The position numbers and the translations under genes were made by a program. Source: Alcaligenaceae bacterium (GTDB lineage Bacteria > Pseudomonadota > Gammaproteobacteria > Burkholderiales > Burkholderiaceae_B). Taken from it: a stretch of DNA of 64,000 nt. Below are positions 19,261 through 29,979 of this stretch, one piece after another (within the stretch, counting starts at the first letter, position 1; each line of letters opens with the position of its first letter). The notes under the pieces were generated by a model, which did not search any database, was not told the DNA's origin, and saw only the letters and a list, made by a program, of their open reading frames with translations. The stretch spans positions 62,001 to 126,000 of the forward strand of contig JACCEO010000002.1 of the NCBI GenBank assembly GCA_013416485.1. Reading direction: 5' to 3'.

Positions 19261-20358
19261 TTAATCGGATGTTTCGTTTTTTTCTATTGTGCGCAAACGT
19301 CGGCGCAATTGGGCCATTTGCGATAGGACCGCGGCATTACGTTGCCACTGAATGTGCTCGGCAAAGGGGTAGACACCCGTATAGCGACCAGGCTTACGTA
19401 TGCTGGCTGTAATTGCTGTACCTCCGGAAACATGGACATCGTCGCACAGTTCCAGGTGACCAGACAGCATAGCTGCCCCACCTAGCGTGCAACGCTTGCC
19501 TATTACCGTAGAACCAGCAATGCCTACGCAAGCTGCTGCAGCGCTATGCTCACCTATCTGGACGTTGTGCCCGACCATAATTTGGTTATCGAGCTTTACA
19601 CCGTTGCTTAGAACAGTGTCTCCTAAAGCGCCACGGTCAACTGTAGTGTTTGCACCAATTTCGACATCATCGCCTATTAACACCCCACCTAACTGAGCAA
19701 TTTTTGCCCAAGCTCCAGCGGTTTGACGGGGATCAGGAGCAAAACCGAATCCATCGGCGCCCAATACGCAACCTGTGTGCAAAATGACACGATCACCGAT
19801 AGTCACCCGATGATACAAGGTAACCCGAGCATGCAATAAACCATCGCGCCCTAACTGAGAACCTGCACCTATGATGCAAGAAGGACCCAAACGAGTCCCC
19901 TTGCCTATACGTACATCGGCTTCGACGACGCAAAAAGGGCCTACACTAACCCCATCTTCCAGAACTGCCGAAGGATGTATATAGGCAGTGGGATGAATAC
20001 CTGTAGGTAAGGCCTGCAAGCGATGCTGATCAAACCACTGTGCCAGTAAGGCATACATCAGATAGGGCTGACTGCACAATACTACGTGGAACCCAATTTG
20101 CGTACCTACCAGGCTAGCATGCGCTTGCGGTGTCATGATGACAGCCGCCGCGCTACAAGTTAGCAACTGGTCTTGCAGTTTTGGATTCGATAAGAAGCTG
20201 ATTTCAGCAGGCCCAGCAGAGGTTAACGAACCTACACCCTGAATATGTGGTTCAGGAAGTTCGTTGTCGACTAGCTGACAATCAAGACCTGCATTATTTG
20301 CTTGGGCCAGGAGCTGATGTAGCTTAGGCGCCTGATCCAAGGTGAGTAATACCGGCAT
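19261..20358 (-). CDS. lpxD: UDP-3-O-acylglucosamine N-acyltransferase
   Basis: The 365-residue protein adds the N-linked hydroxyacyl chain in the third step of lipid A synthesis. An N-terminal uridine-binding domain precedes a hexapeptide-repeat beta-helix from about residue 120 (IHPTAYIHPSAVLEDG), with GADGFGFAPD and DNQIMVGHNVQIGEH marking the active site, then a helical C-terminus. It lies 6 bases after skp and upstream of fabZ. Confidence 0.95.
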   Translation of the reverse strand: MPVLLTLDQAPKLHQLLAQANNAGLDCQLVDNELPEPHIQGVGSLTSAGPAEISFLSNPKLQDQLLTCSAAAVIMTPQAHASLVGTQIGFHVVLCSQPYLMYALLAQWFDQHRLQALPTGIHPTAYIHPSAVLEDGVSVGPFCVVEADVRIGKGTRLGPSCIIGAGSQLGRDGLLHARVTLYHRVTIGDRVILHTGCVLGADGFGFAPDPRQTAGAWAKIAQLGGVLIGDDVEIGANTTVDRGALGDTVLSNGVKLDNQIMVGHNVQIGEHSAAAACVGIAGSTVIGKRCTLGGAAMLSGHLELCDDVHVSGGTAITASIRKPGRYTGVYPFAEHIQWQRNAAVLSQMAQLRRRLRTIEKNETSD

Positions 20359-20364
20359 TGAAAA

Positions 20365-20919
20365 TTAGCCGCCTAGTGCTTTCATTACCTGATCGGTAAT
20401 ATCAACTCTAGGGCTGACAGTGACAGCATCTTGGATGATCAAATCATAGCCTTGGCTTTCAGCAATTGTCTTGATCGCAGCGTCAGCTTTTTCAACGATA
20501 CCAGAGAACTCTTCGTTGCGACGACGGTTGAAGTCTTCTTGGAACTCACGACGCTTGCGCTGCAGGTCAGAATCCAAATCGGTTAGCTGACGCTGACGTT
20601 TGATGCGCTCGGATTCGGACAGCACAGGTGCGTCTTTATCAAACTTCTGAGCTTGGTTACGCAGGCTATTGGCCAAATTTTGCAGCTCGTCATCGCGGCG
20701 TTTGAATTCGGCTTCGATTTTGGTTTGTGCCGCTTTAGCAGGTTTGGAGTCACGCAAGATACGTTCTGTGCTGACAAAACCAATTTTGGTTTGAGCATAG
20801 GTAACGGGTGCGGCAACCAAAGCGGTAGCGCCCAATGCAGCAGCCAGCACTAAAGCACGGTTGCTACGACGTATGCCTTGACTTAAGGTGGAGAGTGAAA
20901 ATTGAAATGTGGACTTCAT
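20365..20919 (-). CDS. skp: OmpH/Skp-family periplasmic chaperone
   Basis: The 184-residue product has a signal sequence ending near VAAPVTYAQ, followed by KIGFVSTERIL and a long charged coiled coil rich in Arg, Lys and Glu, the tentacles of the Skp trimer. It holds unfolded outer-membrane proteins on the way to BamA. The ATG at 20919 is chosen because AAGGT lies just before it; the ATG six codons upstream contains that site. Located between bamA and lpxD as expected. Confidence 0.9.
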   Translation of the reverse strand: MKSTFQFSLSTLSQGIRRSNRALVLAAALGATALVAAPVTYAQTKIGFVSTERILRDSKPAKAAQTKIEAEFKRRDDELQNLANSLRNQAQKFDKDAPVLSESERIKRQRQLTDLDSDLQRKRREFQEDFNRRRNEEFSGIVEKADAAIKTIAESQGYDLIIQDAVTVSPRVDITDQVMKALGG

Positions 20920-20981
20920 GAAAAATCTACCTTGCAAAGTAGCAGAGATAAAACAGTTATTGTGCCATCAAATGGAATGTA

Positions 20982-23321
20982 TCAGAAACCCGTACCGATT
21001 TGGAACTGGAAAGCCTGTTTATCATCACCTTCTTTGGCGTTAAATGCACGACCAACGGACAACTGCAACGGACCCATTGGGGATTCCCAGGATAAGCCCA
21101 GACCTGCTGAGTATTTCCAACCACAAGGATCTGCAGAGGAATTATCGATTCCTTGGGCGCAAACTGTGCTGCCTGTCGTAGTGACCTGACCAGCGTCGGC
21201 AAATACAAACCAACGTAAAGTACGGTCACGAGCCGCCCCAGGGAACGGTAAGTACAGCTGTACGTTACCTACTATACGGCGTGATCCCCCTAAGTAGGTG
21301 TTGGTGAGCGTGTCACGCGGTCCCAAAGATGCTCCTTCAAAACCACGTACTGACCCAATACCGCCGCCATAAATGTTCTTAATGACAGGGAATTCTTTAC
21401 TGCCGTAGGACTTACCCCAGTCTGCCATTGCGTTGAACGCCAGGGTATAAGCCCGACCCAGTGGCAGGTAATATTGCTGCTGAGCACTAAGCATGTAATA
21501 GCGCAAGTCCATAGTGGACAAGTCGCCTGATAAACGCGTGTAACTACCCTTAGTAGGTGCTATCGCGCTATCGCGAGTGTCTTTGGACCAACCTACGTTA
21601 AATATAGCTGCGTTGGTTTTTTCACCATAGCTTCTTACAAATTCCTGATAGGCTAAAGGTGTGTTATCACGTAAGCGACTAATTTCGTTGCGTTCGAAGC
21701 TAACGCCCATAAATATACGATCGTATTCCGAAATAGGTACGCCAAAGTTCAAACCACCACCCATCGCGGTTACCCGGTAATCACCATCGGAACTGCCGTT
21801 TTCATAAGGTGTAGTACGACGATAATACAGCGATGTGGTCTTGCTGATGCCATCTTTGGTCCAGTAAGGATCGGTATGCGAAATAATGGCTGCCCGATTC
21901 GTTTTACTGGTATTTAATTGCAACGATAAAGTATTGCCACTACCAAAGATATTTTCCTGACTGATACCGGCCGAGAGCATGACCTTGTCGGTAGAGCCAT
22001 AACCTATACCCAAGTTAATAAGACCTGTAGGTTTTTCTTTGACATCTACGTTCACGTCCACCTGATCAGGCGAGCCTGCGACTGGCGTAGTTTGTACGTT
22101 GACTTCGGTAAAGTAACCTAGACGGTCAACGCGGTCACGTGATGACTGTATGTTGGAAGAGTCATACCAAGCTGCTTCTTGTTGGCGCATTTCACGACGT
22201 ATGACCGTATCGCGGGTACGCGTATTGCCACCTATTTGTATACGGCGTACATATACTCGTCGACCAGGATCGACATAAAAGGTCAGGTCTGTTTCGTGTT
22301 CGTCGCGATCTAATAAAGGATTAGGATTCACGTTAGCAAACGCATAACCCAAGCTACCCAAGTAATCGGTAATTGCCTTAGAGGTAGCATTGGTTTTTTC
22401 AGCCGAGAAGGTTTCGCCTTCCTTTACCTGAATAAGCTGTTCTATTTCAGCTTCCAGACCCAACAAGTCACCTGCCAGCTTAACGTTGCGCACCTTGTAG
22501 GGCTGACCTTCGTGCACAGTCAACGTAATAAAAATGTCTTGGCGATCGGGTGAAATAGAAACCTGAGGCGCTTCGGCGGAATACTCTAGGAAGCCGCGAT
22601 CCAGGTAAAAAGAACGCAAGCGTTCTATATCGCCTTCCAGCTTTTCTCGCGAGTATTTATCGGTGCCGGTGTACCACGTCATCATGCCTGAGGTAGTCAG
22701 TTCCATCTGGTCGAGCAAAGTTCCTTGCGAAAAGGCTTCATTGCCAACCACGTGTATCTGGCTGATTTTCGCTAGATCACCTTCGAAAACATCGAAGCTG
22801 ACCCCTACCCGATTACGCGGCAAAGGCGTAATAATTGGGTTGATTTCAACACCGTACTTACCTTTGGATAGGTATTGCTGTTTAAGCTCAAATTCCGCAC
22901 GTTCCAGCATAGAACGATCAAATACACGTCCTTGGCCAAAACCGACTAAGCCCAGCGATTTAATAATCGATGCGGCATCGAATTCACGCATGCCATTAAA
23001 ACTAATCGAGGCTATGGTTGGACGTTCGTTGACCGACACGACCAACACGTTATTAGCGGTATCAATTTTTACGTCGCTAAAAAAACCCGTGGCATATAGC
23101 CGCTGTATCGCTTCAGCGGCCTGAGCTTCGGTGAATTCTTCGCCGACCTGAACCGGCAAATAGCTAAAAATTGTACCGGCATCAACACGCTGTATACCGT
23201 TGACCTGAATATCGCGGACCACAAAGGGCGAGAAGGCCTGCGCGAAACTAGGAGTAAGCAGTGCCGCCAACAACACTGGCATAGCGCGCTTAGCAAAAGA
23301 AATTTTCCGGCGAAACGACAT
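20982..23321 (-). CDS. bamA: Outer-membrane assembly factor BamA
   Basis: The 779-residue Omp85 protein inserts beta-barrels into the outer membrane. A signal peptide (cleavage after SFAQA) leads to five POTRA domains, starting FVVRDIQVNGIQRV, and a C-terminal 16-strand barrel. The barrel's GGIGSVRGFEGASLGPRD segment is the conserved substrate-binding loop-6 region, and the protein ends in Phe (QFQIGTGF), the usual beta-signal. Length is standard. Confidence 0.96.
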   Translation of the reverse strand: MSFRRKISFAKRAMPVLLAALLTPSFAQAFSPFVVRDIQVNGIQRVDAGTIFSYLPVQVGEEFTEAQAAEAIQRLYATGFFSDVKIDTANNVLVVSVNERPTIASISFNGMREFDAASIIKSLGLVGFGQGRVFDRSMLERAEFELKQQYLSKGKYGVEINPIITPLPRNRVGVSFDVFEGDLAKISQIHVVGNEAFSQGTLLDQMELTTSGMMTWYTGTDKYSREKLEGDIERLRSFYLDRGFLEYSAEAPQVSISPDRQDIFITLTVHEGQPYKVRNVKLAGDLLGLEAEIEQLIQVKEGETFSAEKTNATSKAITDYLGSLGYAFANVNPNPLLDRDEHETDLTFYVDPGRRVYVRRIQIGGNTRTRDTVIRREMRQQEAAWYDSSNIQSSRDRVDRLGYFTEVNVQTTPVAGSPDQVDVNVDVKEKPTGLINLGIGYGSTDKVMLSAGISQENIFGSGNTLSLQLNTSKTNRAAIISHTDPYWTKDGISKTTSLYYRRTTPYENGSSDGDYRVTAMGGGLNFGVPISEYDRIFMGVSFERNEISRLRDNTPLAYQEFVRSYGEKTNAAIFNVGWSKDTRDSAIAPTKGSYTRLSGDLSTMDLRYYMLSAQQQYYLPLGRAYTLAFNAMADWGKSYGSKEFPVIKNIYGGGIGSVRGFEGASLGPRDTLTNTYLGGSRRIVGNVQLYLPFPGAARDRTLRWFVFADAGQVTTTGSTVCAQGIDNSSADPCGWKYSAGLGLSWESPMGPLQLSVGRAFNAKEGDDKQAFQFQIGTGF

Positions 23322-23374
23322 CCTGGAGGATCCTTAGGCGATTAAATGGTGAAAGATTGTACGGCACATTGCCT

Positions 23375-24709
23375 TCAACTGAAAAGGCGCGAAAAGTCAT
23401 TGAAAAACGCTAACGCCATTAGAGCGGCCAATAAAGCCAATCCTATGCGTTGCCCATTATCCATCCATGACTGAGGAACTGGTTTACCCCTAACGGCTTC
23501 CATAAGGTAATACATTAGGTGGCCGCCATCTAGCATGGGTATAGGCAATAAATTCAACACGCCGATACTAACACTGATCAGGGCAAGAAAACTGATATAT
23601 GCCGCCAATCCTATGCGAGCAGTCTGGCCTGCATAATCAGCAATAGTAACCGGGCCGCTAACATTTCGCAGAGAAACATCGCCAGTAACCATACGAGCCA
23701 TCATTTTTAGCGACAGCCAAACGGTATCTCCTGTGCGAGTTGTACCCCGCCAAATGCTATCCAGCACGCCATAACGCACCGTTACCATAGGGAAATCTGC
23801 ACCTAAAAGTACGCCTATACGACCTATCTTGCTGCCATCGTCAGCAATTTCCGTTGTAGGCAGTAAGCTTAATGTAATGCTGGCACCATAACGATCCAGG
23901 CTGACCGGTAGCTCGCTACCTGGATGCTGCTGAATTTCAGTCACTACTTGATTGGCATTAGGCTGCTGCAAAGCACCAATAGACGTAATGACATCCCCCA
24001 CCTGCAATCCGGCTTGTTCGCCAGCTCCGCCTGGCATAACCTGACTAACTTGCGGCCTAGGAGCGGCTAGCGCTAAACCAGCAGCCGCCATTAAATCAGT
24101 TTGATCAGGGGATATTTCACCTGCGGTTACGCTAAGCTGACGATTCTGTTGCGCACCACTAGCAGATTGAACTTGGATATCTACCTGCCCTCCACTGGTC
24201 AGGGCATCTATCAGGCCCCAACGCGCTTCGCTCCAGGACTGTATATTGGTACCACTGACGGCTAGGATTTGATCCCCTGCCTGAAAGCCCGCCAAGGCCG
24301 CAGGCGTATTCGGTGCGGGCTGAGCTAGTATGGCGGCAGGTTCCTGACTACCCATTAAATTCAGGCCTGCATACAAAAGAACAGCAAGCAGTAAATTAGC
24401 AATAGGACCAGCAGCGACGATAGCACTGCGCTGCGCCAATGTTTTTTGATTAAACGACATGGCCACTACAGCAGCGCTAGCCCCCTCTGGGGGGTCGTCC
24501 TGCATTTTTACATAACCACCCAGTGGTATGGCAGATAAAGCCCATTCCGTGCCATTACGATCAGTACGACGCAGCAATACCTTACCGAAACCAACAGAAA
24601 ACCTGACCACATGCACGCCGCATCGGCGCGCCACCCAGTAATGCCCAAGCTCGTGAAAGGTGATGAGTAAGCCTAAGGCTAGGGCAAAGGCAAGCAAAGT
24701 AAACAGCAT
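23375..24709 (-). CDS. rseP: Site-2 intramembrane protease RseP
   Basis: The 444-residue metalloprotease cuts membrane-embedded anti-sigma factors and signal peptide remnants. The zinc motif HELGH is at about residues 20-24 in the first membrane helix; two PDZ domains fill the periplasmic centre (GFQAGDQIL, GLQVGDVITSI); and NLLPIPMLDGGH supplies the third zinc ligand near the C-terminus. It is between dxr and bamA, the common order. The sigma-E and RseA genes it would serve are not in the window. Confidence 0.95.
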   Translation of the reverse strand: MLFTLLAFALALGLLITFHELGHYWVARRCGVHVVRFSVGFGKVLLRRTDRNGTEWALSAIPLGGYVKMQDDPPEGASAAVVAMSFNQKTLAQRSAIVAAGPIANLLLAVLLYAGLNLMGSQEPAAILAQPAPNTPAALAGFQAGDQILAVSGTNIQSWSEARWGLIDALTSGGQVDIQVQSASGAQQNRQLSVTAGEISPDQTDLMAAAGLALAAPRPQVSQVMPGGAGEQAGLQVGDVITSIGALQQPNANQVVTEIQQHPGSELPVSLDRYGASITLSLLPTTEIADDGSKIGRIGVLLGADFPMVTVRYGVLDSIWRGTTRTGDTVWLSLKMMARMVTGDVSLRNVSGPVTIADYAGQTARIGLAAYISFLALISVSIGVLNLLPIPMLDGGHLMYYLMEAVRGKPVPQSWMDNGQRIGLALLAALMALAFFNDFSRLFS

Positions 24710-24733
24710 GGGGCTCCGGGAATTAAAACCGTA

Positions 24734-25939
24734 TTATTTTTGCACTAAGCAAAGTTCAGAGGCGAGACGACGTGCTCTGCCATCAAGCTCCAGGACCTCT
24801 TCCAGAGTATCCAGTCCAGACTCGGGCAAACCCACGATATGATCTAGACAACTTTCTATGATACGCGCGATTTTTGTATATTGAATTTTTTGTTTAAGGA
24901 AGAAATCTACCGCTACCTCATTGGCAGCATTTAATGCCACGCAGGCAGACTGACTGGTTTGCAATGCATCGTAAGATAAACGCAAACAAGGGAAACGTGC
25001 TAGGTCGGGCTCTTCAAAATCCAATCGACCCAAGGCAGTCAGCTCTAACAAACCTACCCCGCTAGAAATACGCTGAGGAAAACCCAGAGCATAAGCAATT
25101 GGGGTACGCATATCAGGCTGCCCCAGCTGTGCCAATATAGAGCCATCCAGGTATTCAACCATGGAATGCACCACACTTTGCGGGTGTATTACCACTTGAA
25201 TATTTTCCACAGGCATCGCAAACAGCCAGTGCGCCTCTATGACTTCTAGCCCTTTGTTTAGCATGGTGGCCGAATCCACGGAAATTTTTCGCCCCATGCT
25301 CCAGTTAGGATGAGCACAGGCTTGGTCGGGCGTTACATGATGCAACTGCTCAAGCGCCGTGGTACGAAAAGGGCCACCAGACGCTGTTAGCAACAAACGC
25401 CTAACGCCTTGCGCTGGAAACTGAGGTGCTACTGCTTGATCTTTATGAGGCAGACACTGAAAAATCGCATTATGCTCGCTATCTATAGGTAGTAATTCAG
25501 CGCCGTTTTCTCGTACTGTGCGCATAAATAAGCCACCCGCGGCAACCAGGGCTTCTTTATTGGCTAAGAGCACACGTTTACCAGCCTGCGCAGCCGCCAA
25601 GGCCGAGGGCAAGCCCGCCGCACCCACGATGGCTGCCATGACCGTGGTTACCAAGCTGTCGGCGGCTGTATCCGCCAAGGCCTGTTCACCCACACGGATT
25701 TCAGGAATACCCTGCCCTGCAGGCCAAACCTGTAGAAACCGCACACGGGCAGCATCATTGGGTACCACTACGACTTTGGCACGAGTCGCCAAGGCCTGAG
25801 CCGATAACAGTTCAATACGGCTATAAGCACTAAGCGCATAGACCGCCATAGTTTCCGGATGTCTAGCAATGACATCCAGGGTGCTAACCCCTATAGAGCC
25901 TGTAGAGCCCAGCACACATACCTGTTGTATAGCAGTCAA
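24734..25939 (-). CDS. dxr: 1-deoxy-D-xylulose 5-phosphate reductoisomerase
   Basis: The 401-residue enzyme makes MEP from DXP with NADPH, the committed step of non-mevalonate isoprenoid synthesis. VLGSTGSIG at the N-terminus binds [13 protein letters not shown] and the metal site in [11 protein letters not shown] follow, and [21 protein letters not shown] is recognisable. The start codon is TTG (25939-25937), overlapping the cdsA stop as TTGA; no in-frame ATG precedes the conserved VLGSTG. Non-ATG start plus overlap suggests coupled, limited translation. Confidence 0.94.
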   Translation of the reverse strand: MTAIQQVCVLGSTGSIGVSTLDVIARHPETMAVYALSAYSRIELLSAQALATRAKVVVVPNDAARVRFLQVWPAGQGIPEIRVGEQALADTAADSLVTTVMAAIVGAAGLPSALAAAQAGKRVLLANKEALVAAGGLFMRTVRENGAELLPIDSEHNAIFQCLPHKDQAVAPQFPAQGVRRLLLTASGGPFRTTALEQLHHVTPDQACAHPNWSMGRKISVDSATMLNKGLEVIEAHWLFAMPVENIQVVIHPQSVVHSMVEYLDGSILAQLGQPDMRTPIAYALGFPQRISSGVGLLELTALGRLDFEEPDLARFPCLRLSYDALQTSQSACVALNAANEVAVDFFLKQKIQYTKIARIIESCLDHIVGLPESGLDTLEEVLELDGRARRLASELCLVQK

Positions 25940-26793
25940 AATGTGGCTCCGGTCAGCAGCAGTGCGATAGGCGCTACTGGAAACAAAGCATCAATGCGGT
26001 CATACACACCGCCATGTCCCGGTAGCAAATTACTGGAGTCTTTGACCTGGGCACGCCGTTTAAGTAAAGACTCAAACAAATCGCCCACTATGGATAGTGT
26101 GGCCAATAGTGCCGAAATCAGCATAACCAGCCACCAAGACCATTGCTGCATTAAGACATCGCCAAAACTACCTGACCATAACGAACTAACAGCTACCCAT
26201 ATAACAGCAGCCAGCACGCCGCCTGCTGCACCCTCCCATGTTTTCCCTGGGCTGACACGCGGCGCAAGTTTATGCTTACCAAAGGCCTTACCTGTGAAAT
26301 AGGCAGCGGTATCGGCAAACCAAATCAGAGCCATAAGCGATACTAAAAACCAAGCTCCGTGATGTAAATAAATCAGAACCAGAGATACCCATAAAGCGAT
26401 TACCGCCAAAATACCAAACGCACTTAGCAGGTAAGGCGCTTTACGCTGTTGTGATTGGCCTTGTACCACCAAAGCTGTGGCGAAAAATAGCCACACCAAC
26501 GAGACCAGCGGCAGTAACCACCGCATTAAAACGTTTTTAATATCTAAGGACCAGCCAGAGGGATCCACTTGCAACCACTGGTATGCCAGCAAGGTCAAGC
26601 CGGCACCCACCAACACAGCCCAGACTATAGGTAAATTGCCATTGACTGAAGTGGTAAGCCGTAACCATTCCCACAAGGCACAAGCCGACATCACAGTCAG
26701 CAAAGCGATCAACGGCCATGCACTGGGCGCAAGCAAAGTGGCAAGTAATACGGCAAGCAATATGACTGCCGTTATTAGGCGCTGCTTAAGCAT
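25936..26793 (-). CDS. cdsA: Phosphatidate cytidylyltransferase
   Basis: The 285-residue integral membrane enzyme makes CDP-diacylglycerol from phosphatidate and CTP. It has about eight hydrophobic segments, and the CdsA signature lies near the C-terminus: [21 protein letters not shown] followed by [15 protein letters not shown]. It sits 16 bases after uppS and overlaps dxr. Confidence 0.94.
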   Translation of the reverse strand: MLKQRLITAVILLAVLLATLLAPSAWPLIALLTVMSACALWEWLRLTTSVNGNLPIVWAVLVGAGLTLLAYQWLQVDPSGWSLDIKNVLMRWLLPLVSLVWLFFATALVVQGQSQQRKAPYLLSAFGILAVIALWVSLVLIYLHHGAWFLVSLMALIWFADTAAYFTGKAFGKHKLAPRVSPGKTWEGAAGGVLAAVIWVAVSSLWSGSFGDVLMQQWSWWLVMLISALLATLSIVGDLFESLLKRRAQVKDSSNLLPGHGGVYDRIDALFPVAPIALLLTGATF

Positions 26794-26809
26794 GACACAA
26801 CCTTTGTAG

Positions 26810-27568
26810 TCAGTCCGACCCGGCTAATTGAGCACTAGTGCGCCCAAAACGGCGCTCGCGGGTGCGGTACCAATGAAAAGCCTGATCCAGTTGATCGGCG
26901 CCAAAGTCTGGCCACAGTTCATTGGAAAAATAAAGTTCAGTATAGGCGAGTTGCCAGATCAAAAAATTAGAAATGCGTTGTTCGCCCCCAGTTCGTATAA
27001 ACAAATCGGGTTCAGGCGCATAGGCCATTGATAAATACTGAGAAAATAGCGCTTCGTCTAAAGCGGATGGTTCAGCCAGCAATTCAGGGTGCTTGCACAA
27101 TGCTTGCCGCATGGCTTGTAAAACATCCCAGCGCCCACCATAATTTGCGGCTATCGTCAGTTGCAGAGTCGAATTATGTGCCGTGCGTTGTTCAGCAGCC
27201 GCAATCAACTCTCGTAAACGCGGCTCAAATGGCGTCAGGTCGCCTACGATACGCAATCTGACACCTTGTTCTTGCAGTTTACCGACTTCTTTTTCTAGCG
27301 TCTGAATAAACAAACGCATCAGTAAAGACACTTCTTCTTTAGGGCGCCGCCAATTTTCAGAACTAAAGGCAAACAAGGTAAGGAATTCCACACCATGTTC
27401 GCCACAGGCTTCTACCATACGTCGCACAGCCTGCACGCCACGGACATGGCCTGCAGTACGGGGTAAATAACGTTTGGTTGCCCAACGCCCATTACCATCC
27501 ATGATGACGGCAACGTGACGAGGAACGTCTGTCTTGATAGGGACGGACAAAGTCGAACTAATGGACAT
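26810..27568 (-). CDS. uppS: Undecaprenyl diphosphate synthase
   Basis: The 252-residue cis-prenyltransferase builds the C55 carrier lipid precursor for peptidoglycan and LPS. Catalytic Asp24 lies in [21 protein letters not shown], the [21 protein letters not shown] type C-terminal signature and WPDF are present. It is in the frr-uppS-cdsA-dxr run. Confidence 0.95.
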   Translation of the reverse strand: MSISSTLSVPIKTDVPRHVAVIMDGNGRWATKRYLPRTAGHVRGVQAVRRMVEACGEHGVEFLTLFAFSSENWRRPKEEVSLLMRLFIQTLEKEVGKLQEQGVRLRIVGDLTPFEPRLRELIAAAEQRTAHNSTLQLTIAANYGGRWDVLQAMRQALCKHPELLAEPSALDEALFSQYLSMAYAPEPDLFIRTGGEQRISNFLIWQLAYTELYFSNELWPDFGADQLDQAFHWYRTRERRFGRTSAQLAGSD

Positions 27569-27595
27569 ATATGGCCGGGGTTAGAACGGCCTGTA

Positions 27596-28156
27596 TCAGA
27601 CCGTCATGATCTCTGCTTCTTTCTGAACAATCAATTTATCGATTTCAGAAACATAGCGGTCAGTCAATTTTTGAACTTCGTCCTGAGTACGACGCTCGTC
27701 GTCTTCGGAGATTTCTTTGTCCTTAACCAATTTTTTCAAGGTGTCGTTGGCTTCGCGGCGTAAATTGCGCACAGCGACCTTAGAATCCTCACCTTCGCCA
27801 CGCACAACTTTCGTCAAGTCGCGGCGACGCTCTTCTGTCAAGGCAGGCATAGGCACGCGTATGCTGTCACCCATAGCAATCGGATTTAGTCCCAGATCCG
27901 AATCACGTATGGCTTTTTCAATTGCGCCAGCCATGTTCTTTTCCCAGACCTGTACGCTTAGCGTCCTGGCATCGACCAAATTCACGTTACCTACCTGGCT
28001 AACGGGTACGGGTGAACCGTAGTAATCGACCATAACATGGTCAAGTATGCCCGCATGAGCACGACCAGTACGTATTTTAGCTAAATTATTCTTAAGACTG
28101 TCTATTGACCGGGTCATACGTGACTCGGCCGACTCCCTGACCTGAGAGAGACTCAT
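27596..28156 (-). CDS. frr: Ribosome recycling factor
   Basis: The 186-residue tRNA-mimic splits post-termination ribosomes with EF-G. Signatures: [31 protein letters not shown] and the C-terminal [15 protein letters not shown]. The ATG at 28156 is preceded by AAAGGAG at ideal spacing; the in-frame ATG at 28171 lies upstream of this site and overlaps pyrH, so it is rejected. Confidence 0.96.
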   Translation of the reverse strand: MSLSQVRESAESRMTRSIDSLKNNLAKIRTGRAHAGILDHVMVDYYGSPVPVSQVGNVNLVDARTLSVQVWEKNMAGAIEKAIRDSDLGLNPIAMGDSIRVPMPALTEERRRDLTKVVRGEGEDSKVAVRNLRREANDTLKKLVKDKEISEDDERRTQDEVQKLTDRYVSEIDKLIVQKEAEIMTV

Positions 28157-28167
28157 AATTACTCCTT

Positions 28168-28884
28168 TCAAACGTGGACCAGAGTGCCTTCATCTTCACC
28201 GCTGACAGCACGTTTCAGTGCGCCCGGCTTATTAATGGAAAACACTTTGATCGGCAATTTTTGATCACGACATAGTGCAAAAGCAGTCGCGTCCATGACT
28301 TCGAGGCGGCGTATTATGGCCTCGTCGAAACTAATGCGAGCGTAACGGGTGGCACCAGGATCTTTGTTAGGGTCGGCACTGTATATACCGTCGACTTTGG
28401 TTGCTTTTAGCACGATTTCTGCGCCAATTTCGGCGCCGCGCAAGGCAGAGGCTGTATCCGTAGTAAAGAAAGGATTCCCTGTACCAGCGGCAAACACCAC
28501 AACCTTACCTTCTTCAAGGTAACGTAAGGCTTTAGGGCGTATATAGGGCTCAACAACCTGATCAATATTTAAAGCAGATTGCACACGGGTATCAATACCG
28601 CGATTTTTTAAGGCATCTTGCAATGCCAAAGCATTCATAACGGTAGCCATCATGCCCATGTAATCGGCAGTGGCACGGTCCATGCCCTGGGCGCCAGGAG
28701 CAATACCGCGAAATATATTACCGCCGCCGATCACTATGGCCAGTTCGACCCCCATAGCCGCGACTTCGGCAATTTCCTCTGTCATGCGCAAGATAGTGGC
28801 TCGATTTATGCCAAAGGCATCTTCGCCCATTAAGGCTTCGCCGGAGAGTTTAAGAAGAACACGCTTATAGATAGGAGTGACCAT
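28168..28884 (-). CDS. pyrH: UMP kinase
   Basis: The 238-residue amino-acid-kinase-fold enzyme phosphorylates UMP to [17 protein letters not shown] at the N-terminus, [10 protein letters not shown] and [16 protein letters not shown] are diagnostic. The ATG at 28884 gives the usual length; the frame is open to 28929, but that extension runs into the intergenic hairpin and is not conserved. It follows tsf and precedes frr by 11 bases. Confidence 0.95.
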   Translation of the reverse strand: MVTPIYKRVLLKLSGEALMGEDAFGINRATILRMTEEIAEVAAMGVELAIVIGGGNIFRGIAPGAQGMDRATADYMGMMATVMNALALQDALKNRGIDTRVQSALNIDQVVEPYIRPKALRYLEEGKVVVFAAGTGNPFFTTDTASALRGAEIGAEIVLKATKVDGIYSADPNKDPGATRYARISFDEAIIRRLEVMDATAFALCRDQKLPIKVFSINKPGALKRAVSGEDEGTLVHV

Positions 28885-28928
28885 AGGTAGTATCAGTAGT
28901 GGACGGGCAACAAGAGTATAAGCCGACA

Positions 28929-28956
28929 CCGGGCTAACGCGTTAGCGTTAACCCGG
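28929..28956 (-). terminator. Hairpin between tsf and pyrH
   Basis: A 12-bp stem with one mismatch (28929-28940 with 28945-28956, GTTA loop) follows the tsf stop by 22 bases. Reading leftward no T tract follows, so it is more likely an attenuator or mRNA-stabilising element than a full stop. Its core contains the palindrome TAACGCGTTA (28935-28944). Confidence 0.5.
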
Positions 28957-28978
28957 ATTTTTATGCAGACAAGGCGGA

Positions 28979-29854
28979 TTAGTTACCAGCTTGTGCTGCT
29001 GCAACTTCTGCTGCGAAGTCTTCTACTTTACGTTCTATGCCTTCACCCACCACAAACAGAGCAAAGCCGGAAATGGTCGCGCCATTTTCTTTCAGCATTT
29101 GTTCTACGCTAAGTTTGTCATTTTTAACAAACGGCTGCGACATCAGGGTGACTTCTTTCAGGTATTTCTGGACAGCGCCTTCAACCATTTTAGTAACGAT
29201 CTCGGCAGGCTTGCCCGATTCTGCAGCTTTCAATTCAGCAACCGAACGCTCGGTTGCGATATCAGCAGCAGGCACACCGCTTGCATCTAACGACTTAGGA
29301 CGAGTCGCTGCAATATGCATGGCCAAGTCTTTACCAATTTCATCAGCACCAGTGAAATCCACCAATGCGCCTATGCGACCGCCGTGCACGTAACTAGCGA
29401 GCTGACCTTCGGTCTCAAAGCGTTGAAAGCGGCGTATGCTCATGTTTTCGCCGATTTTGCCGATCAGGGCAGCACGAGTTGACTCAACCGTGCCATCAGC
29501 CAAAGGCAAGGCACTTAGGGCGTCAACATCGGCTGGGTTGCTTTCAATAACAAGCTGAGCAACTTGATCAACAAATGCGATGAAATCGTCGTTTTTAGCA
29601 ACAAAGTCAGTTTCGCAGTTAACTTCAACGATAGCACCACGTTTAGCGTCGTCAGCAATACGCAAACCGATCAGACCTTCGGCGGTAACGCGCGAAGCGG
29701 CTTTACCAGCCTTGCTACCTAGCTTTACGCGAAGAATTTCCTCGGCGCGAGCCATGTCGCCTTCGGCCTCGGTTAGCGCCTTTTTGCATTCCATCATGGG
29801 CGCGTCGGTTTTCTCGCGCAGTTCTTTAACCATAGAAGCGGTAATTTGTGCCAC
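28979..29854 (-). CDS. tsf: Elongation factor Ts
   Basis: The 291-residue guanine-nucleotide exchange factor reloads EF-Tu. The N-terminal UBA-like domain ([19 protein letters not shown]) and the core motif [12 protein letters not shown] are clear. The start codon is GTG at 29854 with GGAGAA about 6 bases before it; the residues after it, [15 protein letters not shown], match the family N-terminus, so a downstream ATG is not needed. Separated from rpsB by a 125-base spacer made largely of hairpins. Confidence 0.95.
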   Translation of the reverse strand: MAQITASMVKELREKTDAPMMECKKALTEAEGDMARAEEILRVKLGSKAGKAASRVTAEGLIGLRIADDAKRGAIVEVNCETDFVAKNDDFIAFVDQVAQLVIESNPADVDALSALPLADGTVESTRAALIGKIGENMSIRRFQRFETEGQLASYVHGGRIGALVDFTGADEIGKDLAMHIAATRPKSLDASGVPAADIATERSVAELKAAESGKPAEIVTKMVEGAVQKYLKEVTLMSQPFVKNDKLSVEQMLKENGATISGFALFVVGEGIERKVEDFAAEVAAAQAGN

Positions 29855-29880
29855 TATTTTCTCCAGTTCAGTAAAACAGA

Positions 29881-29972
29881 CCCCGGTACGTGACCGGGGC
29901 GTGTATAAAGCATCTCAGCCCGCTTTCCGCTTGGACTGCGCAGAAAGCAACCCGGCACTAAGCCAGCCGGGT
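29881..29972 (-). promoter_or_regulatory. Three consecutive hairpins in the rpsB-tsf spacer
   Basis: Read leftward after rpsB the spacer holds three stems: 29950-29956 with 29966-29972 (7 bp); 29922-29930 with 29940-29948 (9 bp with one wobble); and 29881-29887 with 29893-29899 (7 bp, GC-rich, 5-base loop). None has a T tract. A partial terminator or processing region between rpsB and tsf is known in E. coli; the same role is inferred here. Confidence 0.55.
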
Positions 29973-29979
29973 CCAGGTC

